The position numbers and the translations under genes are program-made. A DNA stretch of 64,000 nt, taken from Anoplopoma fimbria (Eukaryota; Chordata; Actinopteri; Perciformes; Anoplopomatidae). Location: the NCBI RefSeq assembly GCF_027596085.1, contig NC_072456.1, positions 13,902,744 through 13,966,743 of the forward strand, in the 5' to 3' direction. The notes below the pieces were generated by a model. That model worked only from the letters and a program-made list of their open reading frames with translations. It searched no databases and was not told where the DNA came from. Shown here piece after piece: positions 36,401-48,993 of this stretch (the stretch's first letter is position 1; every line of letters begins with the position of its first letter).

Positions 36401-38345
36401 GGTTGGTGGCTTTCCACTTGTGTGTTCACTTGTGCATTCCACAATAGGACAGACACACTTGTGGTATTAAAAACTGATATTGAATATTGGCACAAGACAT
36501 CGGCTATGTGTGACTAATGTAAAGAAATATCAGTAAATATTAAAAACACACTAAACTTGGAGTGAAAATGTGTCAAACACTACGGGTGGAACAAAACATT
36601 TCTATGTGGGTTGAAAATATAATATATAATGTATAAAGACAAGTGCTACTATTTGAATGACAGGACAGCCCACGGAGGAAATGTACAACACATTTGAATT
36701 CTGCTATATGAACGGACTTCCTCTGACAGCAGGAAAAGTCATCAGACTTATAGTTAAATGAAAAAAAAGTCCCTGCTGATTCAGCTGAAACGTCGGGTGG
36801 ATTTTGACCCCATCATGCTATAGCTTCACGTGGAGACTGTAGTATTATGAGAGCAAATATAAATCTCACGTGATGACGGCTCTGGTGGAGAAACACAGAT
36901 AGTCGCTACTAAACTATGACGTTAATTTGTCTTATGTCTGATTTACATAATACCTTTTGTTCCTTGTATTTCAATAAATACTTTTCTGACACAATCTTGA
37001 TAGACTTAAAAAAACAAAACAAAAAAAACAAAGCTTGATAACAATAGAGTTGAGTGCAGAGCTTTTGTACTGGATTAGTTTGTTCAGAAGTCACTGTACA
37101 TTTCAACTTTTTATTTTATTACTCAATTTTATCTCCTCCTTTTTTAGTGTTATTGGTCAGTTTTACCAGAAAAATCATGTGATGATTGTATAGGGGGAAG
37201 AAATGCACTGCCTTAATGCCTCTACAACTTACCTAAATGACTCATATTTAAAATTTCTTGAAATCTGAGTTTTCCAATTTAATGGGAGCTGCAGAAACAA
37301 ACCAGTAAAATTCCTCATGTGAGCAAACTGACTTTGCTATAAAACGGGGATTCATGCGGCTGCATGTAGCTGCTCAGTGCACTGCTATTTTAACTCTAAA
37401 CTGACCGTGTGATGATAGTTCCTCTAGTGCGGAGAGGTGGGGTGGGGTCCTGAACTGGATTATCGCATTGATTATATGGTGACCGTGCAGTCACGTCACT
37501 GCATTGTGATCTTTAACAATCAAGTCTTTTGTCTGCAGAGGGGCAATAGATGAGTGGAAATCTTAGATAAAGAGCTCTGCGCATTGTACATGGAGAAATC
37601 CAGAACAGCAACTGTCACGTCTGCGTTAAATGTGGATTATAATTTCATATGCCTTCGTTCTGCCTAATAAAAAACTCATGAAGGACACGTATCATTTTGC
37701 ATGGATCTGATTAAATTAGCTTTTGATTGCTTGGGCAGGCTTCCAGTGTAAGCAAATGCTTCATGTTTGATAGACATGCCGGCGTGTTGCAGCTGTTTGC
37801 TGGTTTCCAGGCAGACAAGCACCAGGATAGATTGCGGTCAGCCGCTGACTCAAAATACCAAACCTACAACTGTACAGGCAGCTCAGTTTAGGAACTACAG
37901 GGCATCCCAAAGCTCAAACCCTTTCCGAGGTTTGCTCTCTGTCTGCGTCACCGTCAGCCCTGCTGGGATTCCCCCATGGCTCGGGCCCAAGCAGTGAAGT
38001 AATTTTTCCTGCATTTTTTGGCAGGATAACAGAGTTAAACCCCCGCGTGCCGAACAGGCCCTTCAGAAATGTAGCTTTTGGCACAGGAACAGCTGAGAGC
38101 CCGCCAAGCTACGCTGCTTCACACTTCTTTACTGGCAGGGAAACGTGTGGTGTGGGCAGACAGCACTCACTTTGACTGGTCCAGTTTAGGCTGATATTTA
38201 CAGGTGGGCTATTACTGAAACATTCAAGTGGCACAATAGGCCTTAAGGCAACGCCCACGCTCTTATTAGATAACATATAAAAACAGCCTTTGCATCCCTG
38301 TGAAGGATTAGAGTTTGATAATAGGACAACAAACAGGCGTCAGAC

Positions 38346-38378
38346 CTGTCTGTCCTGTCTGTCCTGTCTGTCCTGTCT
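38346..38378. repeat. CTGTC-type short tandem repeat
   Basis: About three copies of a nine-base unit, TGTCTGTCC. It is too short and regular to be a CRISPR array. Confidence 0.85.
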
Positions 38379-38934
38379 TTGCATGTTTGTCGGTCACTAA
38401 TTTACAGCCACTAACCAGTTTAATGGCCAACTGCTCACTGCAATGATGCTCGGAGGCTAACTGAAGAGGCTATTTGTATATTATACTTGCTGCTTAAACA
38501 CCCCCCTGGCTGAGATTTGGTGTGTGTGTGTGTGTATTTCTTCTTGTAAACGTTGAATAATAAGGCGGCCTGTTTGCATCTTGATGCATTGATCAAACAT
38601 CACCGACAAACAGAACTCTAGATCTAGATGGGGTGATAATTCCTGATGAACATACCTTTGTGGAAACATGAGTTGCTTTCAACACAGTCTCATGAAGCAC
38701 TGGATAAGAGAAAAGGCCACAGGGACACGTTTACATGTCAAGAGAAGTAACTCTTCCAGTAACCAAGAGTCCACAACGTCAAAACAACAAGACAAAAATT
38801 AAAAAATACACACCAAAGCTGTGAGAGGACAGTTATGGTCATCAGCCAAGCAGCCACACATGTGTCAGCTACTGATATGATGAGAGATTCTCACTGAGTG
38901 GAAAACATTCTGGAAAGCAACAAATGATAATCAA

Positions 38935-39250
38935 ATTAGGGCTGCAACTAATACGTATTGTCATTATGAATTTATCTGAAGTGATCCATAAATTTAGCTT
39001 CTAAGAAAAATAAATAAATAAAAAATGTTGCAAATGTAATTACTTTTGATTTCTTGCTCCCTCTGGTCAGTTGTCAAACAGCCAAAGATATTCAGTCAAG
39101 AATGTTGTCAAACTGAAAGAAGCCAATCCTCACATTGGAACAGCTGAAGTCAGCGAGTGTTGGGCATTTTAGCTTCATAAATGACAGATAATATCGATTA
39201 TTAAAATTATTTAGAATTAGTTTTATGATGACCAACTGTTTCAGCACTGC
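38935..39250 (+). repeat. Teleost AGGGCTGCAACTAA-type element
   Basis: It starts TTAGGGCTGCAACTAATACG and ends in a region reading CATTTTAGCTTCATAAATGA and ATATCGATTATTAAAATTAT, matching the expected order of this very common fish element. The class is unresolved. Confidence 0.6.
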
Positions 39251-41261
39251 ATTAGATTTATATTCATTGTTTTTACAGCACGTCATTGTTCAATTACTTT
39301 CTAGTAATGTGTCAACTGTTACAGAAACCCACATTTTTCTTGAGGCAAAATTTAGGATATTGACATAGCGAAAACATTTTAAAACTATTGAAATTGACAA
39401 TCTAAAATGTTTGCAAGATGAACAAGTGGTGTGCAGGCATTTATTTCCATACACTGAAACAGACTAATTAGTAACCTGCATTAGATAATTACAGCAGCCT
39501 TTCAGCCTGGAAAGACACAATAGTCAAGCGATAACGTCATAATAATAACCAAAGTCCTTGAAACTTGTAAAACCATAATATAAAAGGTTAAGTCAAGGTC
39601 TAAAACTTTTAAAAAAAACCTCCCTTTGATAGAAAATGATAGAGTCTCTACAGAAATACAACATATGCATCTGTCAGTTCTTCATATCAAGAGCAACAAC
39701 AAGCTTCTTCATGTGGACCTGGTTTCATAACAAGGAGTGTTACCTATTAGGGACAGCCTGCATTATGCAAAAGCAAGGGGAGGCCTTTTAAGACCTGAAC
39801 TTGATCGCCGGCCATACGTTTCAAATCCACAATGGGCCAATCACAATGTAAACACCCCCCTCCACCCGCTTGCTACAGCAGTATTTCTCTCCGTTGGAAA
39901 CACTGAGCGTGTGCAGTTGGCCCGTGCTGAACACAGGAAACCATATGCCAGATTGGTCCAAACAGATTAGTGTGACAATTAATGGGCAAGCCTATAAAGG
40001 AATTGGAGGCTGGAGGGGTGCAGGGTGCGATAAGGGCCTGGAAATCACACTTATGAATTTCAGTGCGTAATAATAACATTGGAAAGCAGCAGGTGCCACA
40101 ATTTATCATCTCAAACTTTTCTTTTTTGTTTTTCAACCACAACTTTGATGAGTCACAATTGGTACAGGAGAGCGACTTGCCTGCTGAAAATATATATTTT
40201 TTAATTGAATTATTTAATGAAATCACACCATCAAATGATGAATGGTTCTCTGCCAAAGTGGCCAGTAATATAAGAAACAAGGTGCAACACAACCTGACCA
40301 GTATTCAAGCATTCAAGTATAAGAGTTGGTGTAAAAAAAAACCTAATTTCTCCATGAAATTCGAAAAAGTTAACTTTTCTTCATCGTGCTCCTGTCGACC
40401 AGATATCTGGTGCAGGTTTCCAGGTTTCAAAATCTCTTCTACTCATTAATTTGTGACGTCGTAGTTAACAGAAAATATGTCAGAGCTCTGACTTTCATCA
40501 GGCCAAGGACATTTGATTACTGTGTTCCTGTCATCTCTGTTTCATATAGAATGCAATATTGTTTTCTTGAAACGGCTGAGATGTTTTTTAAACTACTATA
40601 TGTTATTCTTCCTTCAAGTTCTCATCATGACAAGGTGGAAAAGCCTCTGCAACCACATTGAGATAAGACCAGAACAAGGAAACCATCCATTGAAACCAGA
40701 CTCTCTAACTGTTTTCAGAACATATATGTTTAGGGCCATTCAGATAAAGTTCTACACAAGGCTTTAAAGCCAAACCAGCTTCCAGTGCATGCGCTCCCAC
40801 ACCCCCACTACTTGGTGAGAAACTATTACACAAATACAGTCAGTTTTGGTTGTGGCTGTAGCGTTTGTCGACTTGGCGTATCCAACCAGAGGTAAACATA
40901 CAGTAGGAAGACCTACTGAGCCCTTCTTGAATCCACAGGGGATGACATCTTTGCTGCCTCCTCGTCATATATAGAGATACAGACCACCCTGCTGTAGTAC
41001 TGAAAGCAGCTCATTGTGTCCATATCAATGCCCTGACATGTTGGACTTGTCTTAATCGCAGCCACTGTCAGATGCTGACGGACTATTCTATCCACTTACT
41101 CCACCTTTGTCGTGCACTTCCACAGAAATGACAACAATGTACGTAGAGGATTTCACCTCAGCTCTCGAACAGGCTGACATTTCGATATACCTCTTCTTGG
41201 AAAATACAGCCCTGCCAAAACCAACATTATTACCACAACATTACAACATCATTAGAACTAT

Positions 41262-41420
41262 GCAGTAGTGGAAGAAGTACTCAGATATACTGTTCAATCT
41301 AACTAGCAAAACAGCAGTGAATAAATATGCTGTAAATGGTAAAAGTCATGCTTTCAACATTTCAGTATGAGAGTATTAGAATCAAAATATATTGAAATTA
41401 CCCACAGTAAAAGTAGACTG
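41262..41420 (+). repeat. Teleost AGTGGAAGAAGTACTCAGAT-type repeat
   Basis: The opening block AGTAGTGGAAGAAGTACTCA and the later ACAGTAAAAGTAG are typical of a widespread percomorph repeat. Related pieces occur near 45.47-45.59 kb (opposite orientation), 46.26-46.36 kb and 57.40-57.52 kb. Confidence 0.5.
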
Positions 41421-41462
41421 CGCAATTAGGCAGAACAGCCAGAATTATACATATCATATAAT

Positions 41463-41493
41463 TCTGCTAAATGACTGTAATGTAATGTAATAT
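41463..41493 (+). mobile_element. L2-like tail fragment
   Basis: TCTGCTAAATGACTGTAATG followed by TAATGTAAT matches the last part of the element tail near 15.8 kb. Confidence 0.6.
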
Positions 41494-42169
41494 AATTGGC
41501 TAACATTTATTGATGCATTTATATGTAAGCATCACTTAAATGGTAAAGGTGGGGCCAGATTTGAACAAATGTAACCTATGTATCACTGGGTCGCTTAATC
41601 TACAATAATAAATCATAACTCATATATTTATTTAAATTTTGTATAACTAACTACTCAGAATCTAAAATCAATAGGCCAGTAACTACAGCTGTAGAATATT
41701 GACACCAGAAATATGGACATAAAGTGCCTATAAATTAATGAATGCGAGGCCAGCAGCCTCAAATCCATTCATAAAGCCACCTTTAGCCCTGAATCAGCTT
41801 ACTGTTTCTGCTTTGACCCCCAACATGACATTTTACCACACCAAACTTTCTCAAAAGGCCCAATTGTCGGTGCTGTCACATGCACAGGCTTTTATGATCA
41901 ACGTTGAGGGCTCTAGGATGCAATGACGTGAAAGGATGTTTAATGACGTTGAAATAAAAAATGGTGGGTTCAATTCTCCAGGACGTGCAGTAAACATGAG
42001 CATTTAAATCATTTGAACCCCGTTTTAATTAGCAAATGTGCGCACATATTTTTTTTAACAAAAAATACATAAGCAGTCGGTTATCATGTCAATAATCAGC
42101 TTATATGAACTCAAGTAGCGAGCCAAGTTATGGTTTTACATTTGTGACGGTGTTTGGATGAGAGCTAAC

Positions 42170-42900
42170 GGTCCAAACCCGACCGTTTGCCTTTCGAACC
42201 GTTTAGTAACTGACAGTAACGTTAACGGACTCTGAATTCGGTTGGAACTCGGAGTAACCGCCAGAAAACCTTCAAATCAAATCAAGCAGGAGCTCTCACG
42301 TTCGGGTCTCTGAGCAGAAACAGTGTCATGACGCTAACTGACGTTCGGTGTGTGACATATGGCAGGTGAGTCCAGCCGTTACTTTACGGTAACGTACACT
42401 ACCGGTCAGGCGGTTTGATAATGGAGCATCGATTAAAAGAAAAGCTGCGTCTCGTATGTGAACAGAGAGAGGCAGCAGAAAGAAGGGAAGCCGCACAAAC
42501 ACGAATGATTCATAAGAACTGCAGAATAACGCAGAGGACAAATAAAGATAAATATACACTTACCACGTCGGCTTCCGTTCGGCTTTTACACTCTTCGGAA
42601 CCGGAAAAAACATTCCTGTTTCCCCCGATTCTGAATCCAGTCTCCCCGCTTCGGTTACACACAGAGGAAAAAACACCCGAAAGAGGAAGAGGAGAGGTGG
42701 CTCGTGTGTTTCTCGGCTATAAATAAAGTGTTTTCATGTGACTGCATGATATATCCACGCATTCGGCTTTTGCGTGTAATTGTGTTTTCAGAGTTTGAGG
42801 GGTCGGACTGAGAGCCCGCAGCGTTCAGCCAGACAGCCGGAGAGAGAGAGAAGAGGCGTGGAGAGACACTCCGCTCTGCGCGGTCACATCATTGGTTGAC
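42170..42900 (-). promoter_or_regulatory. CpG-rich promoter region and presumed arid3a non-coding first exon
   Basis: CpG density rises clearly against the AT-rich surroundings. On the minus strand the sequence GACGTG is followed by GTAAGTG, a near-perfect donor that would end an exon at 42564. GTCAACCAAT (an inverted CCAAT box at about 42891-42900) lies about 330 nt further upstream, and a TATA-like TTTATTTATAGCC at about 42716-42729. Together these fit a promoter firing toward arid3a. The exact start site is not determinable here. Confidence 0.6.
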
Positions 42901-42948
42901 AAACAGTAATCAGATGCAAATTCCTAACCTCTGAACCGGTGGGGGCCA

Positions 42949-42962
42949 GCCCCCCCCCCCCA

Positions 42963-43049
<87 letters not shown>
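42949..43049. repeat. Poly-C run followed by (CA)n
   Basis: A run of 13 C, then CAATA and about 42 CA units. It sits just upstream of the presumed arid3a promoter. Confidence 0.95.
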
Positions 43050-43052
<3 letters not shown>

Positions 43053-43474
43053 CAGGGGATGTCGGTAAATGCATGGGTGTGAAGGGTAGTGAATTATAAA
43101 GTGGGCTGAGGGGAGAAAAGAGGTGGAGATGCCCCTGTTAGAGACACCTGTTTGTATAATATATGTTTGTATAATATATGGTCCCAAACAAGTTTGTGAC
43201 AAGATTATTAAGGAAATAAGAATGAGAAGAGATCACAGTTTTTCAGAGGTAAAATTATCATTTGATAAGGATCAAATATCATCTGCAACTAATTTGATTA
43301 CGGATTACTCATGAATGTGAAATGATTTGATAATGTGTGCGATGTGTAATGACTTTGATTAGGAAACTAGTCATTTGTTGCAGCCCTACAATTATGTATG
43401 TTTCGTTTTCTCTAATTTTATGTTTTTTGTTTATTCTTAAGAAATACTTTCACATCAGCAGGCCTCAAGAAGAA

Positions 43475-43478
<4 letters not shown>

Positions 43479-43542
<64 letters not shown>
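43479..43542. repeat. (TA)n microsatellite
   Basis: An uninterrupted AT dinucleotide tract of about 64 bp. Confidence 0.95.
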
Positions 43543-43548
<6 letters not shown>

Positions 43549-45469
43549 GTGTTCAATGTTAATTTTTGTCATGGGACAGATGGTATAATTGTGTATTTTG
43601 TTTACATATTGTCTTAGTGTTGTTTTTTGGTGACGGTCCCTTGGTGGAGAGCCCCTGTTCAGCACAACAGGAGGGCTGGATGGGAGAATTAATACTGTTT
43701 GTTATGAAAACTGCATTAACCAATCTTTAAAGAAAAGCAAAACTCAGTTAACTGCATTAAACAAGCCCTTAGTATTACAGACTTTGAATGTTATGCTTGT
43801 TTTATATAAACAGTTTCATGTAATTTAATAACGCTTCACAACATTCATTTTGTAAATATGAAGGGGGGAAAGGGATTTATTTAATTGAGGGGAACTCCCC
43901 TGAACACAACAGAATGTCAAATAGCTCAATTTACGGCTGGCACAGATGTTTATCAATGTGAAACAATTAAAACCTGTTTTACATGCTGAAAAAAATACAT
44001 TCAACACATTTTATTATAGTTCAAAAATGTAAATCTGTTAAAGGTCCCTTGGAGAACCTAGCAGGAAATACATGTTCAGAACATCTGTAGTACAACATAA
44101 ACTAAACAATTTAATTTGCCATTTTAGGTGTATTTAGGTGTAACAAATATGTGAAACAGAAGGACTAAATATACATTTTATTGTGGAAAAACAAAGTAAA
44201 CAAAGACCGGTCAATTCCTAGACCGAACCGTGTGGTACAAACGACACATTTTAAAAAGAAAACCATTCAGACACAGTTAAATAAACTCACTGCTGGAAAT
44301 AGTCTGTTCTCTCCTCATCCTGCCAACTGTTGACAGCTTCTTAAAGTCACTGTGCATGTCATCCATTTATAAAGCTGATTTTATAGTTGGAGTGTTGACT
44401 GGTCAGGAGCTGGTTGCAGCTGCTTACTAAAATAAAGAGCTTGAGATATTTGACACGGACAAAATGATCCCCCCACTGCCTCATCAGATGAAATACTATC
44501 CAAGAGAGTACACAGGAAATATACCGCTATGATGTTGAGCATTGAAATAATAAAGAAAAATGGGTGATGAGAGTTAAAGTGACCACAGCATAATAATTAT
44601 CAATCCTCCAGACAAAAGAATCAGATAGCTTTAATGCAGATTTAATCATTTCAGTAAATATTACCTTCATTTGTACTACTGGTCTTATCTGATAAATGCT
44701 TTCACAGGACAATTTATTTGATTTATTTTTGTTCTTGAAATGATAATGATTAATAAATACATATAATAATACATTTAGATGTTTTAGCTCAGGATCCAAT
44801 ATCGAGCCAAATCCCTCTCAATATTTGGTTTAAACTTAAAACTTTAAAAAGTATTATTTTCTGGGTGTACACAAAATCAACACATCACAAAAAAAGACTT
44901 AAAGGAGACACATAATGTTCATTTGCAGGTTCATAACTTGTATTTTTGGTTCCAAACAAACATGTTTAAATGCTTTGATACTGTACTGTCAGTCTCATAC
45001 CTTTCCTTTTTCCTGCATTTCAACGGAATTGTGTGTTGCTAGGCGACAGCTTGGGTCCATGTCGACTTCCTGTCAGACACATATAGAAACTGAATTCTAA
45101 ATGTGTTTGGATTGAAATTGTCAATATTTTGTAATTATTTTCATATATATTTTTTTTAAATCTTGAGGTTTGGAGAAAACAAACATTGTTAAAGTGTCAC
45201 TTTGAGCTCTGAAAACTTGCAACGGCATTTCTCACTATTTTCACAATTTTAACAAGCCAAACAATAAAACAATTAATAGATAAAATGATCATTAGTCGCA
45301 GTCCAATACTAAATAGTTTAAAATGAGCTCCACCAAAGAAAACTACAACAACAAATTGTGGCTTTTACATTTATACATGAGTTATAATAATTTAATGACA
45401 TAATATAATAATAGTATAGCAGTCACAAGGGACATTTTTCTGCGTTGAGTATGTTGACTTTAAATACTT

Positions 45470-45592
45470 TATGTACATTTCCCTGATTGTATTTACATAC
45501 TTTTAACATACTTACAAGATTTTAAATGCAGGACTTAGTACTTTTACTGAAGTAAAGCGGCTGAATACTTCCTTCACCACTGGTATATTGAT
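45470..45592 (-). repeat. Teleost AGTGGAAGAAGTACTCAGAT-type repeat, reversed
   Basis: Read on the minus strand it gives CCAGTGGTGAAGGAAGTATT and TTACTTCAGTAAAAGTACTA, the same family as at 41.26 kb in the opposite orientation. Confidence 0.5.
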
Positions 45593-45601
45593 TTGTACTA
45601 G

Positions 45602-45616
45602 TACGCCATCTAGTGG
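45602..45616 (-). promoter_or_regulatory. CTCF-like motif, minus orientation
   Basis: The minus strand reads CCACTAGATGGCGTA, which matches all but the last position of the CTCF core. Its orientation faces the motifs at 2.9 and 10.2 kb, so the pair is convergent around arid3a. Confidence 0.5.
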
Positions 45617-48600
45617 AAGCCTCTCTATCACTCTACAAAGCAATTTTTTTATAAAATGTTTATTTTAAATAGTTTGAGAGGATGATGTGTTAATATTCAC
45701 TCAACAATCTTTCAAAAAATAAAGCACTTATCATTTTCTAGCTTAAATTCCTCAACAACTTTTTGTCACTGGTGCTTCTATTTCATGTTTTGTATAGTGG
45801 TTATCACTCGATTAAAAAAACTTGAGTAACATATTTCAGACTCTAAAGTTTAGCCTCATTGCAAAAAAAAATAAAAAAATAGTTATGTTCATAAAACAGA
45901 GACCTTCTGCAGTTGACCCAATTGTCTGTTTAAAATTATATTTTAGGGTTTTAATCAAAGCATCCCGTTTCAGATAAAGATGGATTCTGACAAAACTTTT
46001 ATAGTTTCATGTTTCTAAAGGTGCATGCACGTCGTCAGACTGCAGAAGACCATAGTTCACATCAACAAATATAGTTATGTGTTCAGGCACCATTACATGC
46101 ACGTGCACTGTTCTAAAATTAATGATACAAGCAAAAAGATATGTGGTCACACAACAGCCTCACTAATCTAAGATTTGGATGATAGCGAATGTTGAAAGGT
46201 AATAAGTACATTAACTACATGTTAATACAATCAAATGAATTCAGTACAAATTTAAATTGTAGAATAAAACACTCCAATATCACACTTTTACTTTAGATAC
46301 TTCTATACTTGAAAATCCGACATCGCTTTTAGCATTTTGAAGTAAAAAGTACACAAAAGAGAAGACATATCTTAAACCCTTTAATAGATGCAGTGATAAT
46401 TATAAATAAGTACTGTGGCACACACATAAGATATTTTAGTCTAGTAAAGCTTTCAGAATATTTTACGCTTTTAAATCCAAATGTTGGCACAGGTCAATCA
46501 TCTGAGTTCTTTTTTTTTTTAAAGCACAATTACATGTACATGTATTTAAAAAGCTCATCTTGAAGAAAGTATACAGTACACAGAAAATTACACCATGTTT
46601 GATAAACGACGTGACATTCAGAGTGAGAAGTTGAGAGCCTGAGAAATTGGATTTCCACACAAACTAACACACAAACTTTGGTTGTTGACAAAATGCACCA
46701 ACAGGTCAAGTTTTGTTACACTGCCAATGACAGTATAAAAACAAAAAAAGCTGGAATACGTTTTTTTTCTTTTTTTTGGTTTCCCAAATCCAGTCAAGTA
46801 GAAATGTAGAAATATATGTACAGGAGAAAAACATACAAACTTGTGTTCATAAGGCAGAAGTGCTGTTCCAGGGTTGTAAATGTTAATATTGAGATGAAAC
46901 ATTCCCAAAAGTCAAAACTTAGCAGGTTTTTACCATCATAACACCTTAAATGTGGTGATTTTTCTACCAATGTAACACATCTACTGCACATACAGTATCC
47001 CTTTAAACCATACATTATGTAAAAAAGAGGCTTTCAATGATGAAGTTGTGTGTTGTGTGTAAACTTAGTGAGTGCTTTGCATGTAGTAAGAAATACATGA
47101 ATACATCTAATAGCAGTTTTTAACTACAGAGTAGTTCCTTATCTTGTAATATTGACCATTACTGAAGTAACATTTACACCTCGGCGACACAAGTGTGCAG
47201 TGAAAGCAGCACATCAGCAACCTGTGCTTAAACTGGCTCTGCTCAGCCTCACAATCATGTACTTGAGCTTGTAACTAGGCAACAAAACAACTCAGTGGTT
47301 CCTGGATGTATACAGAAAGTCTCGATGGGTAAAATGTAAGTGTATCTTTCAGATGATGAAGGGGTAGAAGAGGTGATGGGACTGGACAAAGCCAGCAGAG
47401 AACGTTGCAAAGAGAGAAAACCCCAAGAAATGTACCTTAAGAGAGTTTTCTTCCCAGACATATTACAGGTATTACTTCCCCAGCATAGCAGAAGCTCTTA
47501 TTTCAAACCCTTGACAACAGACATTTACTTCTTTACCTACGATGATGAGATGTGTCTGTGCATATAATGTAAAGAGATTATTAATATTCATGCTTCACAC
47601 CTCACCACTTACACAAATCCTACAGGCTAATCCTTCAGGCAGCGATGCATTTCCTGATGCATTCTGTTCTAGCACCTTTGCAAAATATCATTGATCTTTA
47701 GCAACACAGAAATTAAAACTGGTTTAAATTAAAATGTTCCATTATTTTTGGGGATAATATTGTCTTTATTCACTGTTGTGACTTTGTGCTTTATTGAAAT
47801 AAATATTAAATATGACTTTCCTATTTAGTTTTCACCAAACAACAGCGCTGGGAATGTTTCCATTACCTTGGGTCATTATGAATAAATGTTCAAGAACAGA
47901 TGTGAATTCTGCAGGAATAAAACTAACCATTAGTGATATGATGACATCAGTCAGTGACATTATCATCATCACCTGATAGTGATACCTGTGGGATGCAGGT
48001 GTGAGAAGATTTCTTAAACAATACTAAAAAGTCATATTTAATGCTGTCTAAATTTAATGATATGTGAAGTTCTATCATATGCACCATAAAAAGGCACAGC
48101 GTGGATAAACTGTTAATTAACCTGTTTAAACCTCTCTGCCTTCACTTAAAGCTCATAAATTAATCTGGACATAATGCTTTAACAATGACAATTGTTTTTT
48201 GCATGAAATGGTATTTGCTTGTATGATGTATTCGCTATAGTGAATTCCACAAATGAGGTTGTGATATAAATACATTCCCCATAATGTTAATATGTTAACA
48301 AGTTAACTTAAAACCTGTTAAAGGGAATTCTCTTCAATCCAAATGCAGTAAGGACACAGTATTAGAGCCACACAGCTCCATGATGCTGTATTTAACACAT
48401 TATACACAGCTTTGACTTCTCTGCTAACAGATCTTTACCAGTGGGGCGGAAAATGTAAAATGTGGCCTGAGAATGGAGGAAGAGAGCTCATGTTACCTAA
48501 ACCAGAAGGGTTATTCTAGGCAAGGCGTACTTTGTTAGCCTTATGTACACGTGTTAAAATGTGCTTTGAGCATGAAGCTAACTGCAGCATACTAACATGC

Positions 48601-48889
48601 CTACAGCCAGAATGCTTACATGCTAATGTTTACCATGTAACATTTAGTCTATATGGCTTTGTTTACATACAGGTGGGTCAATGAACTATGACCTGTTTAT
48701 GGATAAAATGAATGGAAACTTCCAACAGAAACCAGGGACCAACCAGAGAAAAAGGCATTTTTCCTTGTATTTTCTGAGCTTGGCCGACATTACCTAGACA
48801 AGACATACAGACGTATCTACATTTCCCAGAGGTCCTGCCTGCAGCAGAGCTGTGCTGAGACAACGGAGAAACATGGCGTGGACCTGATC

Positions 48890-48993
48890 TCAGCTCATCT
48901 GCTCCAAGTAGGCAGACAGCAGAAGACTAGGAGGTAAAAACGCTTCTTGTTTGTTCACCACTTCGGTCTGACGTGACCTGTTGTAGTCGGAGC
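48890..48993 (-). CDS. r3hdm4: r3hdm4 exon 8 (C-terminus)
   Basis: Residues 222-255: SDYNRSRQTEVVNKQEAFLP then PSLLLSAYLEQMS and TGA. The acceptor is GACCCTCAG. It is too short to show as a long frame and was found by walking from exon 7. Confidence 0.93.

Larger units (their letters stand above)
28719..42563 (-). other. Presumed arid3a first intron (about 13.8 kb)
   Basis: Inferred from a GTAAGT donor next to 42564 and a good acceptor at 28719-28720. No protein-coding exon is supported within it. It contains fish repeats, a perfect palindrome near 30.13 kb and unique-looking islands near 37.3-38.3 and 39.8-40.1 kb that could be regulatory. The short frames around 40.0-40.8 kb resemble no family I know. 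Confidence 0.6.
42901..48889. other. Gene-poor interval between arid3a and r3hdm4
   Basis: No exon of a known protein is seen on either strand. It begins with a C-run and CA repeat and contains a TA repeat, pieces of teleost repeats and one CTCF-like motif. The part adjoining 48890 must include the r3hdm4 3' UTR. Candidate AATAAA signals on the minus strand occur near 47764 and 47795, which would give a UTR of about 1.1 kb (inference). Confidence 0.65.

Noticed and set aside
38341..38380. Short regular repeat that might suggest a CRISPR-like array
   Set aside because: The unit is nine bases with no spacers, in vertebrate DNA: a simple tandem repeat.
40063..40767. Overlapping plus-strand frames of 84-128 codons
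   Set aside because: Biased, AT-driven composition, no known domain, no clear splice sites and no promoter context. Treated as chance frames inside arid3a intron 1.
41960..41990. GGTTCAATTCTCC as a possible tRNA T-arm
   Set aside because: No matching acceptor, D or anticodon stems could be found around it.
42415..42726. 103-codon plus-strand frame starting MEHRLKEKLRL in the CpG-rich region
   Set aside because: It is antisense to the presumed arid3a first exon, resembles no known protein, and its helical look comes from GA-rich CpG sequence. No downstream exon with matching phase was found.
42901..48889. Search for KISS1R receptor exons between arid3a and r3hdm4
   Set aside because: No frame on either strand shows helix-like receptor segments or the expected conserved motifs, so no gene is reported there.
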